Source of the DNA: Saxidomus purpurata
Taxonomy: Eukaryota > Mollusca > Bivalvia > Venerida > Veneridae
Length of the DNA stretch: 64,000 nt
Direction of reading: 5' to 3'
Assembly: GCA_022818135.1 (NCBI GenBank)
Contig: JAFMSR010000003.1
Coordinates: 29,434,781-29,498,780, forward strand
In this document: positions 48,916-60,575 of the stretch, one piece after another
Layout: each line of letters opens with the position of its first letter
Position numbering within the stretch: position 1 is the first letter of the stretch
Position numbers and translations under genes: made by a program
Notes under the pieces: generated by a model
What the model saw: only the letters and a program-made list of their open reading frames with translations
What the model was told of the DNA's origin: nothing
Databases searched by the model: none

Positions 48916-49814
48916 GGTTCAAAATACACGAACGTTTATATAGTTTTGTATGCCAATTTCTCATACATATATAATTTCATTATTGCAGTTAAACAGATTT
49001 TCCCAAACTTTTTCAGTATAATAACAAAAGCTACAGGTATACAGTAGGAACCAGATTGTTGGGAAAGCTCGTATGTTCGTTTTGACAAGAAATTACTAAA
49101 AATGATGAAATTTAGTGGTAGTTTGGTATTACTTTCTATTATCAACAAACGGAATAATCACAAAATACTAATAGCTTTGGACAGCAGCTTGCAAATAAAG
49201 TGCTGATAGACTTTGAAAAACGTACAATGAACGAGCAACACTGATACATTGCAAAAATTCGCCGTTTGAATGGCTTATTCTTGTTATCTTTAGAATTAAC
49301 CGGTTTATCAGGTAGGCATTTCCCAAATGACAGCGGAAAATACCATGAAGGTAGTATATTTCTAGCTATTTGATATTTCTGCAGTACTGCATTTGTTTTT
49401 AAAGTTTCTAAATTGTTGAGAATACTCTTAATGCTACCGTAAACTATTTGTAAAATATACCGACTTGACTTATCACATTCAAATTATTTAACTCGCGTTT
49501 AAGGCAAGATTGTCATAAAAATTGGCTTATTTTTTTGGCATTTTATTGTTATGAAACCAATAGTTGTAGCTTGTAATGGGATAACGTTTTCTATGTTATT
49601 ATTCATTTTGGACATTAAATGACCAAATAGAGCACCGAATTCAGCCCTAAAGCTAAATTAGATATTTGAGGAACGAAGTGTGCGTTCAAACTCTAACGTT
49701 AAACAGACAAATTTCGTAATCATACGGGGTAGCAAATTTTGGATACAGTCTCGAGATTTTTCAGTCGCAAATTATTGTCAATATTGGCATAATGTGTTTG
49801 AGCATTTTACAAAA

Positions 49815-49862
49815 TTTAGTACGCGTCAAATCAAATTAGACAATAAGATAGAACATCACATA
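49815..49862 (+). repeat. Dispersed direct repeat, copy B
   Basis: ttagtacgcgtcaaatcaaa, then ttagacaataagatagaaca and tc, the second copy of the block at 48865. It lies inside an unsupported 71-codon frame (49680-49895). Confidence 0.7.
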
Positions 49863-51239
49863 AAACGTCTAGTTTGCAGTCTCTCAACCTTATAAAATAG
49901 GGTTACAGTTTATACCCTCTCTGATTTGTAACCGGTTACGAGTAAAAGAGCCGGGAAAACCAGTTTGCTCCTATACAAAGAAATCACCCAAAATGAGAAG
50001 TAGGTGATATTTGGACATGTACTTATTCAGACATACGTTGCATTTGATCTTATCTAAATAGCTTTCAGAGCAGACGACAATTTTATTCAGTCAATGCACA
50101 TTTAAGAGACGGATATCATTGAAAATAACCTGTATTTTTTTATCCGAAGGAAAGGTACTCACTGTTAGGCCATCTCTAGGTAATTCTAAATTATCCTGCC
50201 CTTAGATTATGAGCGCAGCCGTTTCTGGGAGCAAATGTCGGTAATATTCATACTCAAAATGATCCTTATCAAAAAACGTATTAGCATTATAAACTGTTTC
50301 GAAAATATTGTCAACAAATTGGTTTCTGTTTCATTGTCAATTTTTATAAAACATTGCGCGCATGCATGTTCAATCGGTATGATGTTCTTACCTTTAACGC
50401 TTACCGGCACATCTAATTTAGCCACAATTTCGTTAAGATAATATTGCTTAGTCACCCGTTCTTTCGGCATTTGAGTCCTTGCTAAACATAAAAAATAAAA
50501 AACACTCGCCTCTACTAATAAACAAGTTTCATGAGATATATTCGCATATCAAACTAAACAAAAAACCGATACGATGTCATTGTCATGAAATACTAAGTAT
50601 GATAAGGTCAGATACTCCTATTGTTTTCCCCATTGACTTACATTATAAATCTAGTCAAAAGGTGACCCTGTATCATACCCACCTAAAGAGTGTTGACCAA
50701 TGAAATTGCTTATTTCGAACAGAATAGTCTCTCAGACACCAGAAAATGCTGTTTTTATATCGGTATTTATTGGGCATGACCAACCCAGTTTTTTACAATT
50801 TGGCAAGGGAGACAACCACCCCACACAGTCAGGTGAGATTTAGGGGTCTAAACCGCATGTGTACACCTTCTATTCATATGGCGATTTCAGTGTTATTTAT
50901 TATGATAACCAGTCCTAAAATATTCATTCGCGTGCAGAAGACATTGCTTTTTATTTTTCAAATGAGTATTTTTCATTTGTAAACACAACCTTTTCTACCA
51001 ATCAGGTAATGCCTCATTTAATCTTACGGTTTTCCCTGTACTTTTTTTAGCCAATCCCTGATCCGGACTGCAATAGGATCATCTGACCATAACTGTCAAT
51101 GTAAGCCGCCATTTTGATCATGTTATGAAGGTCAACTTCATGTTACCGGTGTAATGGTAAAAATCGTAAAAGCATGGGCAGCCATATCCTGCATTAACTA
51201 TAGATACATTGAACATGCCTGAACTGTCACGAGTAACAT
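49863..51239. other. Intergenic, nothing recognised
   Basis: No supported gene. Overlapping frames on both strands at 50207-50470 lack motifs. Confidence 0.4.
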
Positions 51240-51568
51240 TTTTCTATTTTATGTTTTCCAGAGAATTATAGAGTTTTCTCAGTGAAATAAAAAAGATAAT
51301 CCACAGTTTGAAACAGTGGATTACCATTTTCATTTCACACTCGCGATTTTCGATATTTTATATAAACAAACTCAATGAAAGTAGAGTTTAAACCATAAAA
51401 TAAAAAGAAAAAATGTTGGTATCGGTGTAATATCACGTTAATTTCACTCGTGAATACCAAAAGTTGTTATTTTCACACGCAGCTGCACCACTCGTAAAAA
51501 TATACCTTTTGGTGCCCACTAGGTAAAATTATAACGTGCTCTTACACCGAAACCAGCAATTATCCTCT
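51240..51568 (-). mobile_element. Hairpin element H, copy 2 (internally deleted)
   Basis: Opposite orientation to copy 1. It starts with tttatgttttccagagaatt, has the small hairpin atccacagtttgaaacagtggat, then jumps from atttcac to tcgcgattttcgatatttta, missing the gacgtca/cgctcggtat centre. It ends with the long hairpin, ttggtatcggtgtaatatca ... ttacaccgaaaccagc. The arms flank cacacgcagctgcacc, equivalent to the loop in copy 3. Confidence 0.85.
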
Positions 51569-53175
51569 ATATATTTAAATTATTTTGTTTAACAATGAAA
51601 AGTTAGATTCATCAAGAAACTTGAAACAACTCTGAAAAAAGTCACATTTCACCAAACTTAATTTTGTTCACATTGTAGGCATATAACATGTTTATTTACA
51701 GTGTGGTCACTTAAACATGTCTGTTCACAGAGTAAGCACTTATAAATACATGTTATTTCTTCGAAAAACATTTTTTGAAGTGTGTTCAGTAACCACATAA
51801 TCACATTTACTTAGTAACATATTGTAATAGAAAAAAACTATTGGTCGGAGACCAGACAGTTTGAGCGAACTATACTTCTATTTTTTCGCGCCATTATCAG
51901 TTTTCATGGTGTCACGTGACTTTTAATGATAAGATGTGTGACGTCAGTAAAAGCTGCAGAACTTATTGTTGATATGAACAAATATGTTTTACGAGGAAAT
52001 CGGCCAAGTGGAACTAGGAAGGGTAGATTTAACAAAAAAGTAGAAGAGCTTGTGAGGTTTACTTAAAATTATCGTCACATATCTTTCGTTTTAGCTGAAA
52101 ATACGTTTTTACTGTAGAGAAACTGAAGTTAATAAAGCTTGAAAATGTAACAGTCGACAGATGGCGCTGTGATGAAAATATCGCGAGATTTATGTTTGCA
52201 CCGGTACTTTGGGGCCGACGGTACTATGGTGTTTCAGTATACTTATAATCGTAATGAAGAGATTATCTAAAGGCTATCTACATGTAAACGAATCAATATG
52301 TCAGGTCAGTATTTTTGCTTAAATAACAAGATAGTAAGCAAGGAACATAAAATACCAACCTAATAAGGAGCTATTTATGCTTTCAGTGGACGCAAAATTG
52401 TCTTGAAATACTATCATATCATAAAGCACTGCAAACTGTAATTAGCACCGTTTCTTATTCCAAATGACTAGTTATGTATGACAGGAAATTCAGTATACCT
52501 CTGAGAAAGTCTGAAGTCGATATAGGGAAGAGAAAGCATACATACAAAGGGAAAGCTCAATTTCTCTTCTTCTATTACAGTATATGTTAAACGATAGTTT
52601 ATAATTTCTGACATGTTCGAGAAAGTTGATAACTCATACATGTATTTTATATGAAGAATAAGTCGAACATTCCTCAAAATAAATTAACAGAAAACTATTC
52701 ATTTCACAGCCCCATCTTTGCTAGTTGTACATGAGACTTTGTTCATTTTTATATACCAATCAGATCATAAAGTGGCCACATTTCTAAGACGAAGAAAATT
52801 AGGCTTTTAGTTTTTCCTCGAGTCAAAACACTTTCCTTTAAAAGCTACTATGCGGCAAGTTTTTTTCCTTCCTAATGTCATACATATATACTAAAGGGAT
52901 GTTTTCAATTAAGCAAAACAACTCTTGAATTTTCATATTTTATGTTTGCAATGGGTCAACAAATGTTTGAGTCCGATCTGATTTTCTCTGTAACTCCAGT
53001 AGTGATGCTGCGAGAGGAACCTGCTTATCGAAATGACATATGACCTCCTAGGCATTATCTTTGACAAATGTTGAAAATGTCCAACAGCTATAAATCAGAT
53101 CATAAATCTATAACATACGTCATGTATTCAGCTATATGATATTAAAATCATGGCAACAAAAAGAAAACGTTACGA
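51569..53175. other. 3' flank of the receptor gene, nothing else recognised
   Basis: AT-rich; no gene or known repeat recognised. Confidence 0.4.
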
Positions 53176-53181
53176 TTTATT
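53176..53181 (-). promoter_or_regulatory. Likely polyadenylation signal of the receptor gene
   Basis: AATAAA on the minus strand, about 100 bp past the receptor stop codon at 53280-53282. It is the nearest canonical signal I saw. Confidence 0.5.
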
Positions 53182-53279
53182 TTGCTTAGTAACAAAAGCA
53201 ATGATGAAACAGCTACTATACTGACCAGCCAGCATACAAGGAAAACACTGCAGTTAAATAACAAATGTATGTTAATTTC

Positions 53280-55263
53280 TCACACAAATGAAGCTTGTCT
53301 TTTATGATAAGCGTAAAGTGGTACTGTGAGTAACTTGGTGTTCAGTAAATTTGAGCTGCTGCAAGTTGAAAGTGACTTCATTTCTACCACAGAATCAGAT
53401 TCCAGTTCACAGAAACTGGTGAGACTACTGTTCGTAGAATTTTGGTATCTGAGACTAGCTGCTCGAGGTCCAAACCCATTACACTTGTCAAAATGTCCTC
53501 GATCAGTCTCATTGAAAACCTCATTCAAGCGCCCAGTTGACTGAGAATCATAGCACAAGCACCTATGTGGTCTTCCGCCGTTCACATATGTTACGTTTTC
53601 CGGATTTAATAGACCAGCAGCGTTTTTAGTTCCGTTCACATCGTAAAATGTCATTTTTGAAATGTTGTTCACATTTTTCCTTACAGAATGACCAGTCGTT
53701 CTATCGGAACAATAAATTGACTTTGATTTTCCATTAAGTTCCAACAACTCTTCTGACGTGTAGCAACAGCGGCAAAGTGTTCTCTTGAAAGCCAACCGGA
53801 ACTTCTTTGACATTAAATTATACAGGATTGGGTTGATAGTTGAATTACAAAAGTATAGAACACCTGAAAGAAAACAAGCAAGTTAAATAAATGTATCCAA
53901 TGTTGTAAGGAGAATATATAGGGAAAACTTTCAAAATTAGAGGAGACTTTATTTATGAAGTTTTCAATGTTCCATCGTTTGTTCGAAATGAAATAAAATT
54001 CTGAAAACAATATTGTTTACGTTTTATGCGGAGTTTATAGGGAAATCAGCTTCAACACACGCTTAACTTCAATTTAAAACTTTGGACAGAGTGTCATTGC
54101 TAAAATTCAAAATATGATGAAATCTTAGGACATGAATTTGGAAAAGATGCACTCCATAAAACTTCAAAAGCATAAATAATAGAATATTTGAAAGTATTAT
54201 TACTTAATTATTATTACTTAATCTAATTGACTATTACATTCTAGCCATCATCAGTAAAATCAGCGTTTTAATGTACATACATGTTGCAATACCGTAAACA
54301 TTCAATAATCTATGTAAAGTTGGTGCAAATGGGTGGATAGCGACTTATTATAGAAGGTCTCTATGTTGATTATTTGTGTTTATATATGTTGTTCATGGAA
54401 CACATCATATTTGATTAGAGAATATAAACTGCTAGATGTACAGAGTACACCTTTAAGTTTATTAAGATTCAGTAAGAATATTAATTGAAGTTCTTATATT
54501 CCACACGTAACCTTGCTGAAACTTTACTTCATAAAAATAATACTTTTGTTGTAATGTTCAAAAGTCAATTGAATAAAAGAAGACTATGCCAGCCGTTAAG
54601 GAAAAAACAAATCTGATATACCGGAAACATAGAAGAGATCGGTCTGAAATCGTATAAGAGCCGGGGTCCACATGTCAGTTGGAACGTAAGACGTAATCAA
54701 ACGTTGAGCATGAAAGGGTGCCCACTGCACGAAAAAGGCCACCACTACAGCAACTAACATCCGCACAACTGCTTTCCGTGCTTTTGTTTTGGACTTGTGT
54801 TTAGATTCCAAGTGTGATCTGCGGAGTTTGGTACCAATTAAGCCATACATTATTGTAATCAGTGCCATTGGGAAGACAAAAAAGAGGAATGTCGATATCT
54901 GGAAAGCATATGTCATCCCTTGCTGCCACTCGAAGGGCACGTTACACTGTAGTGACTCCTCTATTCCCGTACCATTGAACGTTACATACGGAAACACTCG
55001 AGTGTGAATAGGATACGGTAAAGCGAATAGGCACGATAAAATCCAGATTGAAATCACCATTTTCATAGCGCGGGATAAATTCGACAAAGTCTGCGCTTTG
55101 AGAGGATGGCAAATAGCTACATATCGTTCAACTGTGAATGCTGTTATAGTAAGAACTGATGCGTATGAAGTCATTTCTGCCAGAAACGATTTGAAAATAC
55201 ACACTGCTTCTCCAAATCTCCATGGATACGATTCCCATATTCCATATAATTCTGTTGGAAGAC
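53280..55263 (-). CDS. Class A neuropeptide GPCR, neuromedin-U/PRXamide (capa/pyrokinin)-like; last two exons
   Basis: Two exons on the minus strand: 55263-54622 and 53863-53280 (stop TGA at 53280-53282). Acceptors are tttcag before 55263 and ctttcag before 53863; the donor is GT at 54621. Both joins split a Gly codon, giving 407 residues in one frame. In order: extracellular loop 1 (LPTELYGIWESYPWRFG, with the WxFG motif), TM3 from the disulfide Cys (AVCIF) to ERY in place of DRY (TAFTVERYVAICHPL), TM4, loop 2 with N-glycosylation FNGTG and the partner Cys (LQCNVP), TM5, and a basic loop 3. TM6 reads FFVQWAPFHAQRL and TM7 has NSTINPILYN. A Cys-rich CRCC (palmitoylation-type) and a long Ser/Thr-rich tail follow. 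It should signal at the plasma membrane for an amidated peptide. The N-terminus, TM1 and TM2 are not visible and are presumably upstream beyond the window. Subfamily by recognition only; a TRH- or GHSR-type relative is less likely. Confidence 0.9.
53864..54621 (-). other. Receptor intron between TM7 start and NPxxY
   Basis: A 758-bp GT-AG intron, phase 1, interrupting a Gly codon within the VSG-VLYF stretch of TM7. The genomic frame reads on past the donor as SGISDLFFP and stops, so an open frame alone would mis-assign this end. It carries an M1 MITE. Confidence 0.9.
54150..54456 (+). mobile_element. M1 MITE inside the receptor intron
   Basis: aacttcaaaagcataaataa, then attcaataatctatgtaaag, gttcatggaacacatcat and gctagatgtacagagtacac, match the other M1 copies. 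The right edge has TTAA (54453-54456); the left end is degenerate. Confidence 0.75.
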
Positions 55264-56041
55264 CTGAAATGAGAGGAAAAGACTTTCAGTATTGCTTTCC
55301 ATAACTTAACTCAGAAGGCAGCATTTGTTTGTTTGTTTTGTTAATGTTTTTCTTCCGATTTGCAACCTATTCTCTCAACATCATCCTCCAAAATTAAACC
55401 AAGCCTTCATCAGAGCAAGAGTCTGCAGTTTTCATTACTTGTGACTATTTAAACATGATTTGTTACGTTTCACGTTAGGCATCTAGGGACATTCCTTATG
55501 AGGTTTGACCTTTAAGGGTGTGGAGCTCCTCTTTGTTTATAAGTCACCTAAGTGATTATCAACATAAAGATCAGTAATCTGAAAATTTGATCAATAAATA
55601 GTCATCAGTGTTCATCATAAATTTCTATTTTTTGTCAATTCGTGCACGCAATGAAAACTCACTATACAGAGAAATCATTTGAATGTAGCAAATGGACATG
55701 AATGGCATGCTATTACGGTCTGTGTATACTCTCTCTGAATGAGGATTTCATACTTACACTACTACCGAATAAACTTTTGTTCAACCACCCAGACATCATC
55801 AGAATTTTGTAGAAACCTCTTTCAACATTTTAAAACATAGAAATGATTGGTTTTATTGTAAAAGTATATGGCACGATCTAGAATTTTGATAGTCAAATAA
55901 GTTAACAGTTTCTTTTAGAAGTTACTTTAGAATCTAATCTGCATTATGGTTAATTGAGTTAACAGATGCTTAATGCAACTTAAAGATCCATGAAACTATA
56001 AACATACTGGTCAATTTTCCCTTACTCTGTCAACAGTTCTT
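55264..56041 (-). other. Upstream intron of the receptor (proximal part)
   Basis: Begins at the acceptor of the exon ending 55263. I searched the minus strand from here to 64000 for an exon with TM1/TM2 (for example an SLAxxDLL-like stretch) and found none, so this intron probably extends beyond 64000. Confidence 0.6.
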
Positions 56042-56823
56042 TTAAAGCTGCTCGCTCTCAGATTTTAGTAAAACAAAAATCTTCTTCAAACTGAATTAAA
56101 ATAACATATCTAAGAATATATGGTCATATCAAGAGGTTCCAGTATAAATTCCCGTCAAGTATATCTGTAGATTTGAAATAATACACTACCAAATAATATT
56201 GCAATTCTTTTAACATTCCAATATAAACATTTATTTTCAATAGAGTTTCCCAGTGAAAAAAAGGATAATCCACAGTTTTGAAACAGTGGATTACCATTTT
56301 ATTTTTCACTGTTTGCAATCTTTAACCCGGATTTACGTCAAAAAGATACCGAGCGTAATAAAGCTGGAAACCATGCAACGATGACGTCGTAAAAACGCAT
56401 TTGTGCTATGTTTTTGATGATGTTTCCGCGATTTTCGTTATTTTATAGAAACAAACTCAATAAAAGTAGAGTTTTAACCATAAAAAAACAGAAAAATGTT
56501 GGTTTCGGTGTAATATCACGTTAATTTCACTCGTAAACACCAAAAGTTGTTAATTTCACTCGTGGCTGCGCCACTCGTGAAAATATCACTTTTGGTGCCC
56601 ACTCGGTGAAATTATAACGTGATCTTACACCGAAACCAACAATTATCCTCTATGTAATGTAGCGGTGGCGTTAAAATTAGCAGTTTCAAACGATTTTTGC
56701 AAGTTCCTAACTAGATTTTCACTTTTATTGTTGATTCTAGCCTTAAGTTTTATATCCATGTCTTAGTATGTCATTTTTTAACATCTTATTTATTCAACGG
56801 TAACTGAAAGCGAGCAGCTTTAA
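56042..56823 (+). mobile_element. M2 MITE, full length, with a nested hairpin element
   Basis: TTAA flanks at 56042-56045 and 56820-56823. Left end agctgctcgctctcagattt; right end, reversed, agctgctcgctttcagttac. The middle is interrupted by hairpin element H copy 3 (56225-56660). Without that insert the M2 unit would be about 345 bp, close to the 340-bp copy at 32239-32579. This gives a clear order of insertion: M2 first, H later. Confidence 0.85.
56225..56660 (-). mobile_element. Hairpin element H, copy 3 (most complete)
   Basis: Reverse of copy 1. It contains the small hairpin atccacagttttgaaacagt / ggat, the central gacgtcg region, tttatagaaacaaactcaat, and the long hairpin at 56499-56642. 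Each arm of that hairpin is about 67 nt around a loop cgtggctgcgccactcg. No open frame. Confidence 0.85.
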
Positions 56824-58907
56824 GGTTTACGATACATTTCATTGATCTCATTAACTATTTGAGCTCAAGTGTTCTACAAATCTTCATCTCGTGCATTACT
56901 TGTCAATGGCTTATAAAGTTTTATTAGCAATTTACGCGGACAGTTAGTAAAGTGGCAATCGTGTTTTATGACTCGTTGCATTCCGTTTCTTCTCACTGCC
57001 ACCGGAACTTGGTCATCAATCTGTTGTCTTTTGCTAATATAGAGTGGGACCAAAGGCTAGTATCTTTATCTTTTACATAACTGATACGATTAGTGATTTG
57101 TTTCTTGAAGTCATTACTTTAATATCGTTTGCAAAAAATAATATAAATATCCATCATAGGAAGTCCCTTGTTTTAAGGAGAACAATGCCCCCTCGAAGAA
57201 AATCTTTTAAAACTTTTTTTTCGGTCCCACTTTTTTATGTAAGTATGTAACAGAATGGGCGCACAATGAAATTGGCATTATTTGTTAAAACTAAATATAT
57301 AAATGCGAAAGCAGTACAGTATACGTCATTCTGTAGCATGTGACTTTGCGCTCATTACAATATGCAAACATCATTTCTTTAAAGAACAATTAGTACAAAA
57401 CATAACCAATGTTTTAAGGCTCAATACTTATCCTGTTATTCCGCGTTTGTTAAGTTCAATAACATTTTCTTAGAACATTGTTTATGACCAATATAACAAC
57501 TTTTTCCCTTCCTCTAAAATATGTAAATATTTCATATTGCAGCTATTGTTTAAACTTACTTGGCGGTACGCCACGTGAAATTTATCGGTGAATTATTACC
57601 TCAGTAACGATAAGCAGCACGACCAGAGAAACTTAAAAACATCACACGAAAATAGAATGTAGACTTGAACACATTTTTTATCAACAAAGTGGAAAACAGT
57701 CTGATTGTCAATTGAGTGGGCGGCATTTAAGTGATGTATTAAACGGGTAATCACTAGGTTCAAACATTTCCTATGAGAGTTACTAGTTTTCTGGCATGGC
57801 AATTACATCACGTCTAAGCAATGCTTTTGCTCCTTGATTTATGAGTGATTAATCCTGGTAACAAGGTCCGCAGAGACGGAGATGTAATTGGCTCTTTGAC
57901 ATGTTACACCCATTTAGGCGTTGTCTGCAAATGTCGTTGTTCTGAGAGATACAAACAAACAGGAAAGCACTGCCACATTGTTATTTTGGTACATTTACTT
58001 AGTATTAAAAGTTCAACTAAGGCATAACAAGTGCACGGAGGGTATGAGCTTTCTTGACAACATTCATATACCAGCAGTTGATGTTTTGTTATCATGTATA
58101 CTGCGTTTCAAGTCTGTATATATGGAGTAATAACATAACATGTGTTCGTTCAGTTGTCTTTAAATTATTTTAATGTACTTGAAAAAATATAATATGAATA
58201 CATTGTCGAAAGGATATGTGTCTGCCAGTTATACTAGATCACAAAGAATATATGTAAATGAATGGCTTTTGTATCATAAAGTACTTTAGCTTTTTTGTCA
58301 AGAATATAAACATTTCTATCAACCTTTAAAGTAGTTATTTGTTAATAAGTAATATCTTTTGAAACGGAATAGCGTCAAACTTCTCGGAAATAATGTAATA
58401 AAACACAACATCCTAGTAGCACGAAACATATAGAATTCTAAATGTCAATAACTAAATCTAGAATAAGAAAGTCAAACACACTGTGTGAGAAAAACGAATA
58501 TTAATAACTAATACAGTATGTATAAGTAGGTAAGCTTTGAATGACAAAGAGTACACATTGAGTAAGTACTGTTTAAGTGGAAGAGAATTCGCGACTTTAA
58601 AATCTTTACAGATTTGCAAATTCCTGAAATTTGCAAAACATTATCTGCCAGCTTAAATTTCCACGTTCTATGAGGTAAATTATTACTTCGCATCTTTTAG
58701 CAGGTACTTTTATTTACATCATTCTTTCACATTAAGATAACAAGATATTTTCACAGTGTTGCATGCCAACTGACAACGGCGATTTGCATGTATTTCCGCA
58801 CGCAAAACATCAAGAAAAATCAATTTGCCAAGTTTTTGATTTTGATCAAGCTACAAACATTTCATATCTACCGTTGTACAGTTTTCAGAAGCGTATGTAC
58901 CGTAACA
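56824..58907. other. No recognisable feature
   Basis: Probably intronic to the receptor. Short frames at 57044-57250, 57596-57802 and 57845-58130 have no recognisable domains and overlap on opposite strands. Confidence 0.4.
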
Positions 58908-58915
58908 GACATGGG

Positions 58916-60424
58916 GTAATTGAATAATGTGATTTTAATTGACTGTAATTAATACCAAAATTTACTGTAATTGAATGTAATTTGTAATTGAAGTATTTTT
59001 CAATTACATGCAGTTGTAATTTATTAATTTCATCATCAAATTAATGTAATTTTAATTACTTTTCAATTATTTTCAATTACTTTTAAATTATTTTGATCAA
59101 AATTAGTATTAAAATAAAGTACACAAGTAAATATAATGCACTCTGGTGAAAATGTATTTGATATTGTACACAAAGAAGGAAATAATAAAAAAATTAAATC
59201 AATTAAATAAATAAACATTTATCCTTAGTAAAAAAAATTGATAGAATATTCAACACATGAATTACCAAATTTCATAATTAATCATTTTGCAATTATAGTG
59301 TTGTTTTCTTGACAACATGCCATTGAGTGCCAGGTAGATTCACTGATAAAGCCATGCCCTTTGGTCACACGTATAACTGACCATGATAATACAGATGGTA
59401 ATGAAATGCTATCAAAATCCGGTGAAAATTAGTATTTACCAGCTGTGTGATTGAGAAAAATCTCAAATTAAAGCTTCACTATTTGGTTGGATAGTTAGTA
59501 GGTAGAAAACGAAATAGCATAAACTTAAAGGTAAAAAGACTTCTCAACATACTTTTATAAGTAAATCATACCGATACGTTAAGAAATGTCATCCACAAAT
59601 ATTCTGAAACATTTTGAAGTTCTCGGTTTTGGAAACTTAATTTATCAATTTATCGATACTGCACACATTATGGATGTTATGGTAGAGGCAACTTGCATAG
59701 AGTGTAAACAACACATGACATTTAGATCTGACATAAATATGTGCAGAATACTAAGTTTAGATTTAAAATCCTTAACAGTTTCCAGGGACACTGAACTGCT
59801 AGACAGTGAATTCTATAGGGGTGTGATCGCTGCAATATTTAAAAGCATCAGTTTAATACAAATTTCTCTTATACTGGTAAGGGTAGACAGAGGATTACCT
59901 TGTAGTTCTAGGGGCATGGACAGGGGATAAGTACATGTTTTTATCAATATAGACTAAACGGTGGTGAATTTTGTCAACTGAACTATTGAATTCTCTGCGA
60001 TGTTGGAAGATTTGCTGAGAAAGGTCCGCCGACATTTCCCTAACATGACACTTGTACCTACAGCGCTTACAACACCATCTAGCCGCATTCTTCTGCTCAG
60101 TTCTAACCTGTCCAGGTCAGCTTGGGAGTATTGACTCTTAACCTGGGAAAAATACTCTTCTATAACTTGGGTCTGGCAAGTGTTTTATAGGCAAGGCTTG
60201 AGGTAGCTTTGGGTGCGAATGCTAAATAGCCACTTCTAACTTCGAAAAATAAATTTAAAAACTCAAAGTAATTTGTTATTTAAATAATTACATTATTTTG
60301 TGGTGTCATTTTATTTAATCAATTACATTTAAAACATGTGTAATGGTACTTGTAATTTAATTGAATGCTTTCATGTAATTGTAATTTGATTAATTACATT
60401 TCAATGTCATTGACCCCATGTCTG
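58916..60424. mobile_element. hAT-like DNA transposon, non-autonomous or decayed, 1509 bp
   Basis: The ends are inverted: cagacatggggtaattga on the left and, reversed, cagacatggggtcaatga on the right. Subterminal regions at both ends are rich in taattacaattac-type motifs. The 8 bp outside each end are taccgtaa (58908-58915) and tatggtaa (60425-60432), matching at 6 of 8 positions, as expected for an aged hAT target duplication. No recognisable transposase domain; one unidentified open frame lies inside. Confidence 0.75.
59586..59930 (+). CDS. Unrecognised ORF inside the hAT-like element
   Basis: 114 codons beginning MSSTNILKHFEVLGFGN. It has a CIECKQ motif with a Cys pair and a mostly hydrophobic SLIQISLILV segment near the end, but no family I recognise. 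The minus strand just downstream (about 60170-59950) holds another stop-free stretch (EEYFSQVKSQYSQADLDRLE ...). Either could be a remnant of a transposase or of captured host sequence. I cannot show that it is translated. Confidence 0.2.
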   Translation: MSSTNILKHFEVLGFGNLIYQFIDTAHIMDVMVEATCIECKQHMTFRSDINMCRILSLDLKSLTVSRDTELLDSEFYRGVIAAIFKSISLIQISLILVRVDRGLPCSSRGMDRG

Positions 60425-60575
60425 TATGGTAAGTAACATGGGTGATAGATAATTAATGTGTATCAACTAATTGGTCGTATAGACTTACGACTTAAAGAAA
60501 CGTGTGAACCAGCTTTTGTCGTGAAAATAATTTTGTAACAAACTTTAGTTGTGGCAAATTTTAACAAGTGGGCCA

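Noticed and set aside
55385..55800. Two ctgatga-containing motifs on the minus strand, considered as hammerhead cores
   Set aside because: Neither has a GAAAC segment with a pairing stem at the right distance, so no ribozyme call.
57596..58130. Overlapping frames upstream of the receptor considered as its first exon
   Set aside because: No TM1/TM2-like hydrophobic segments with the expected conserved Asn or Asp motifs.
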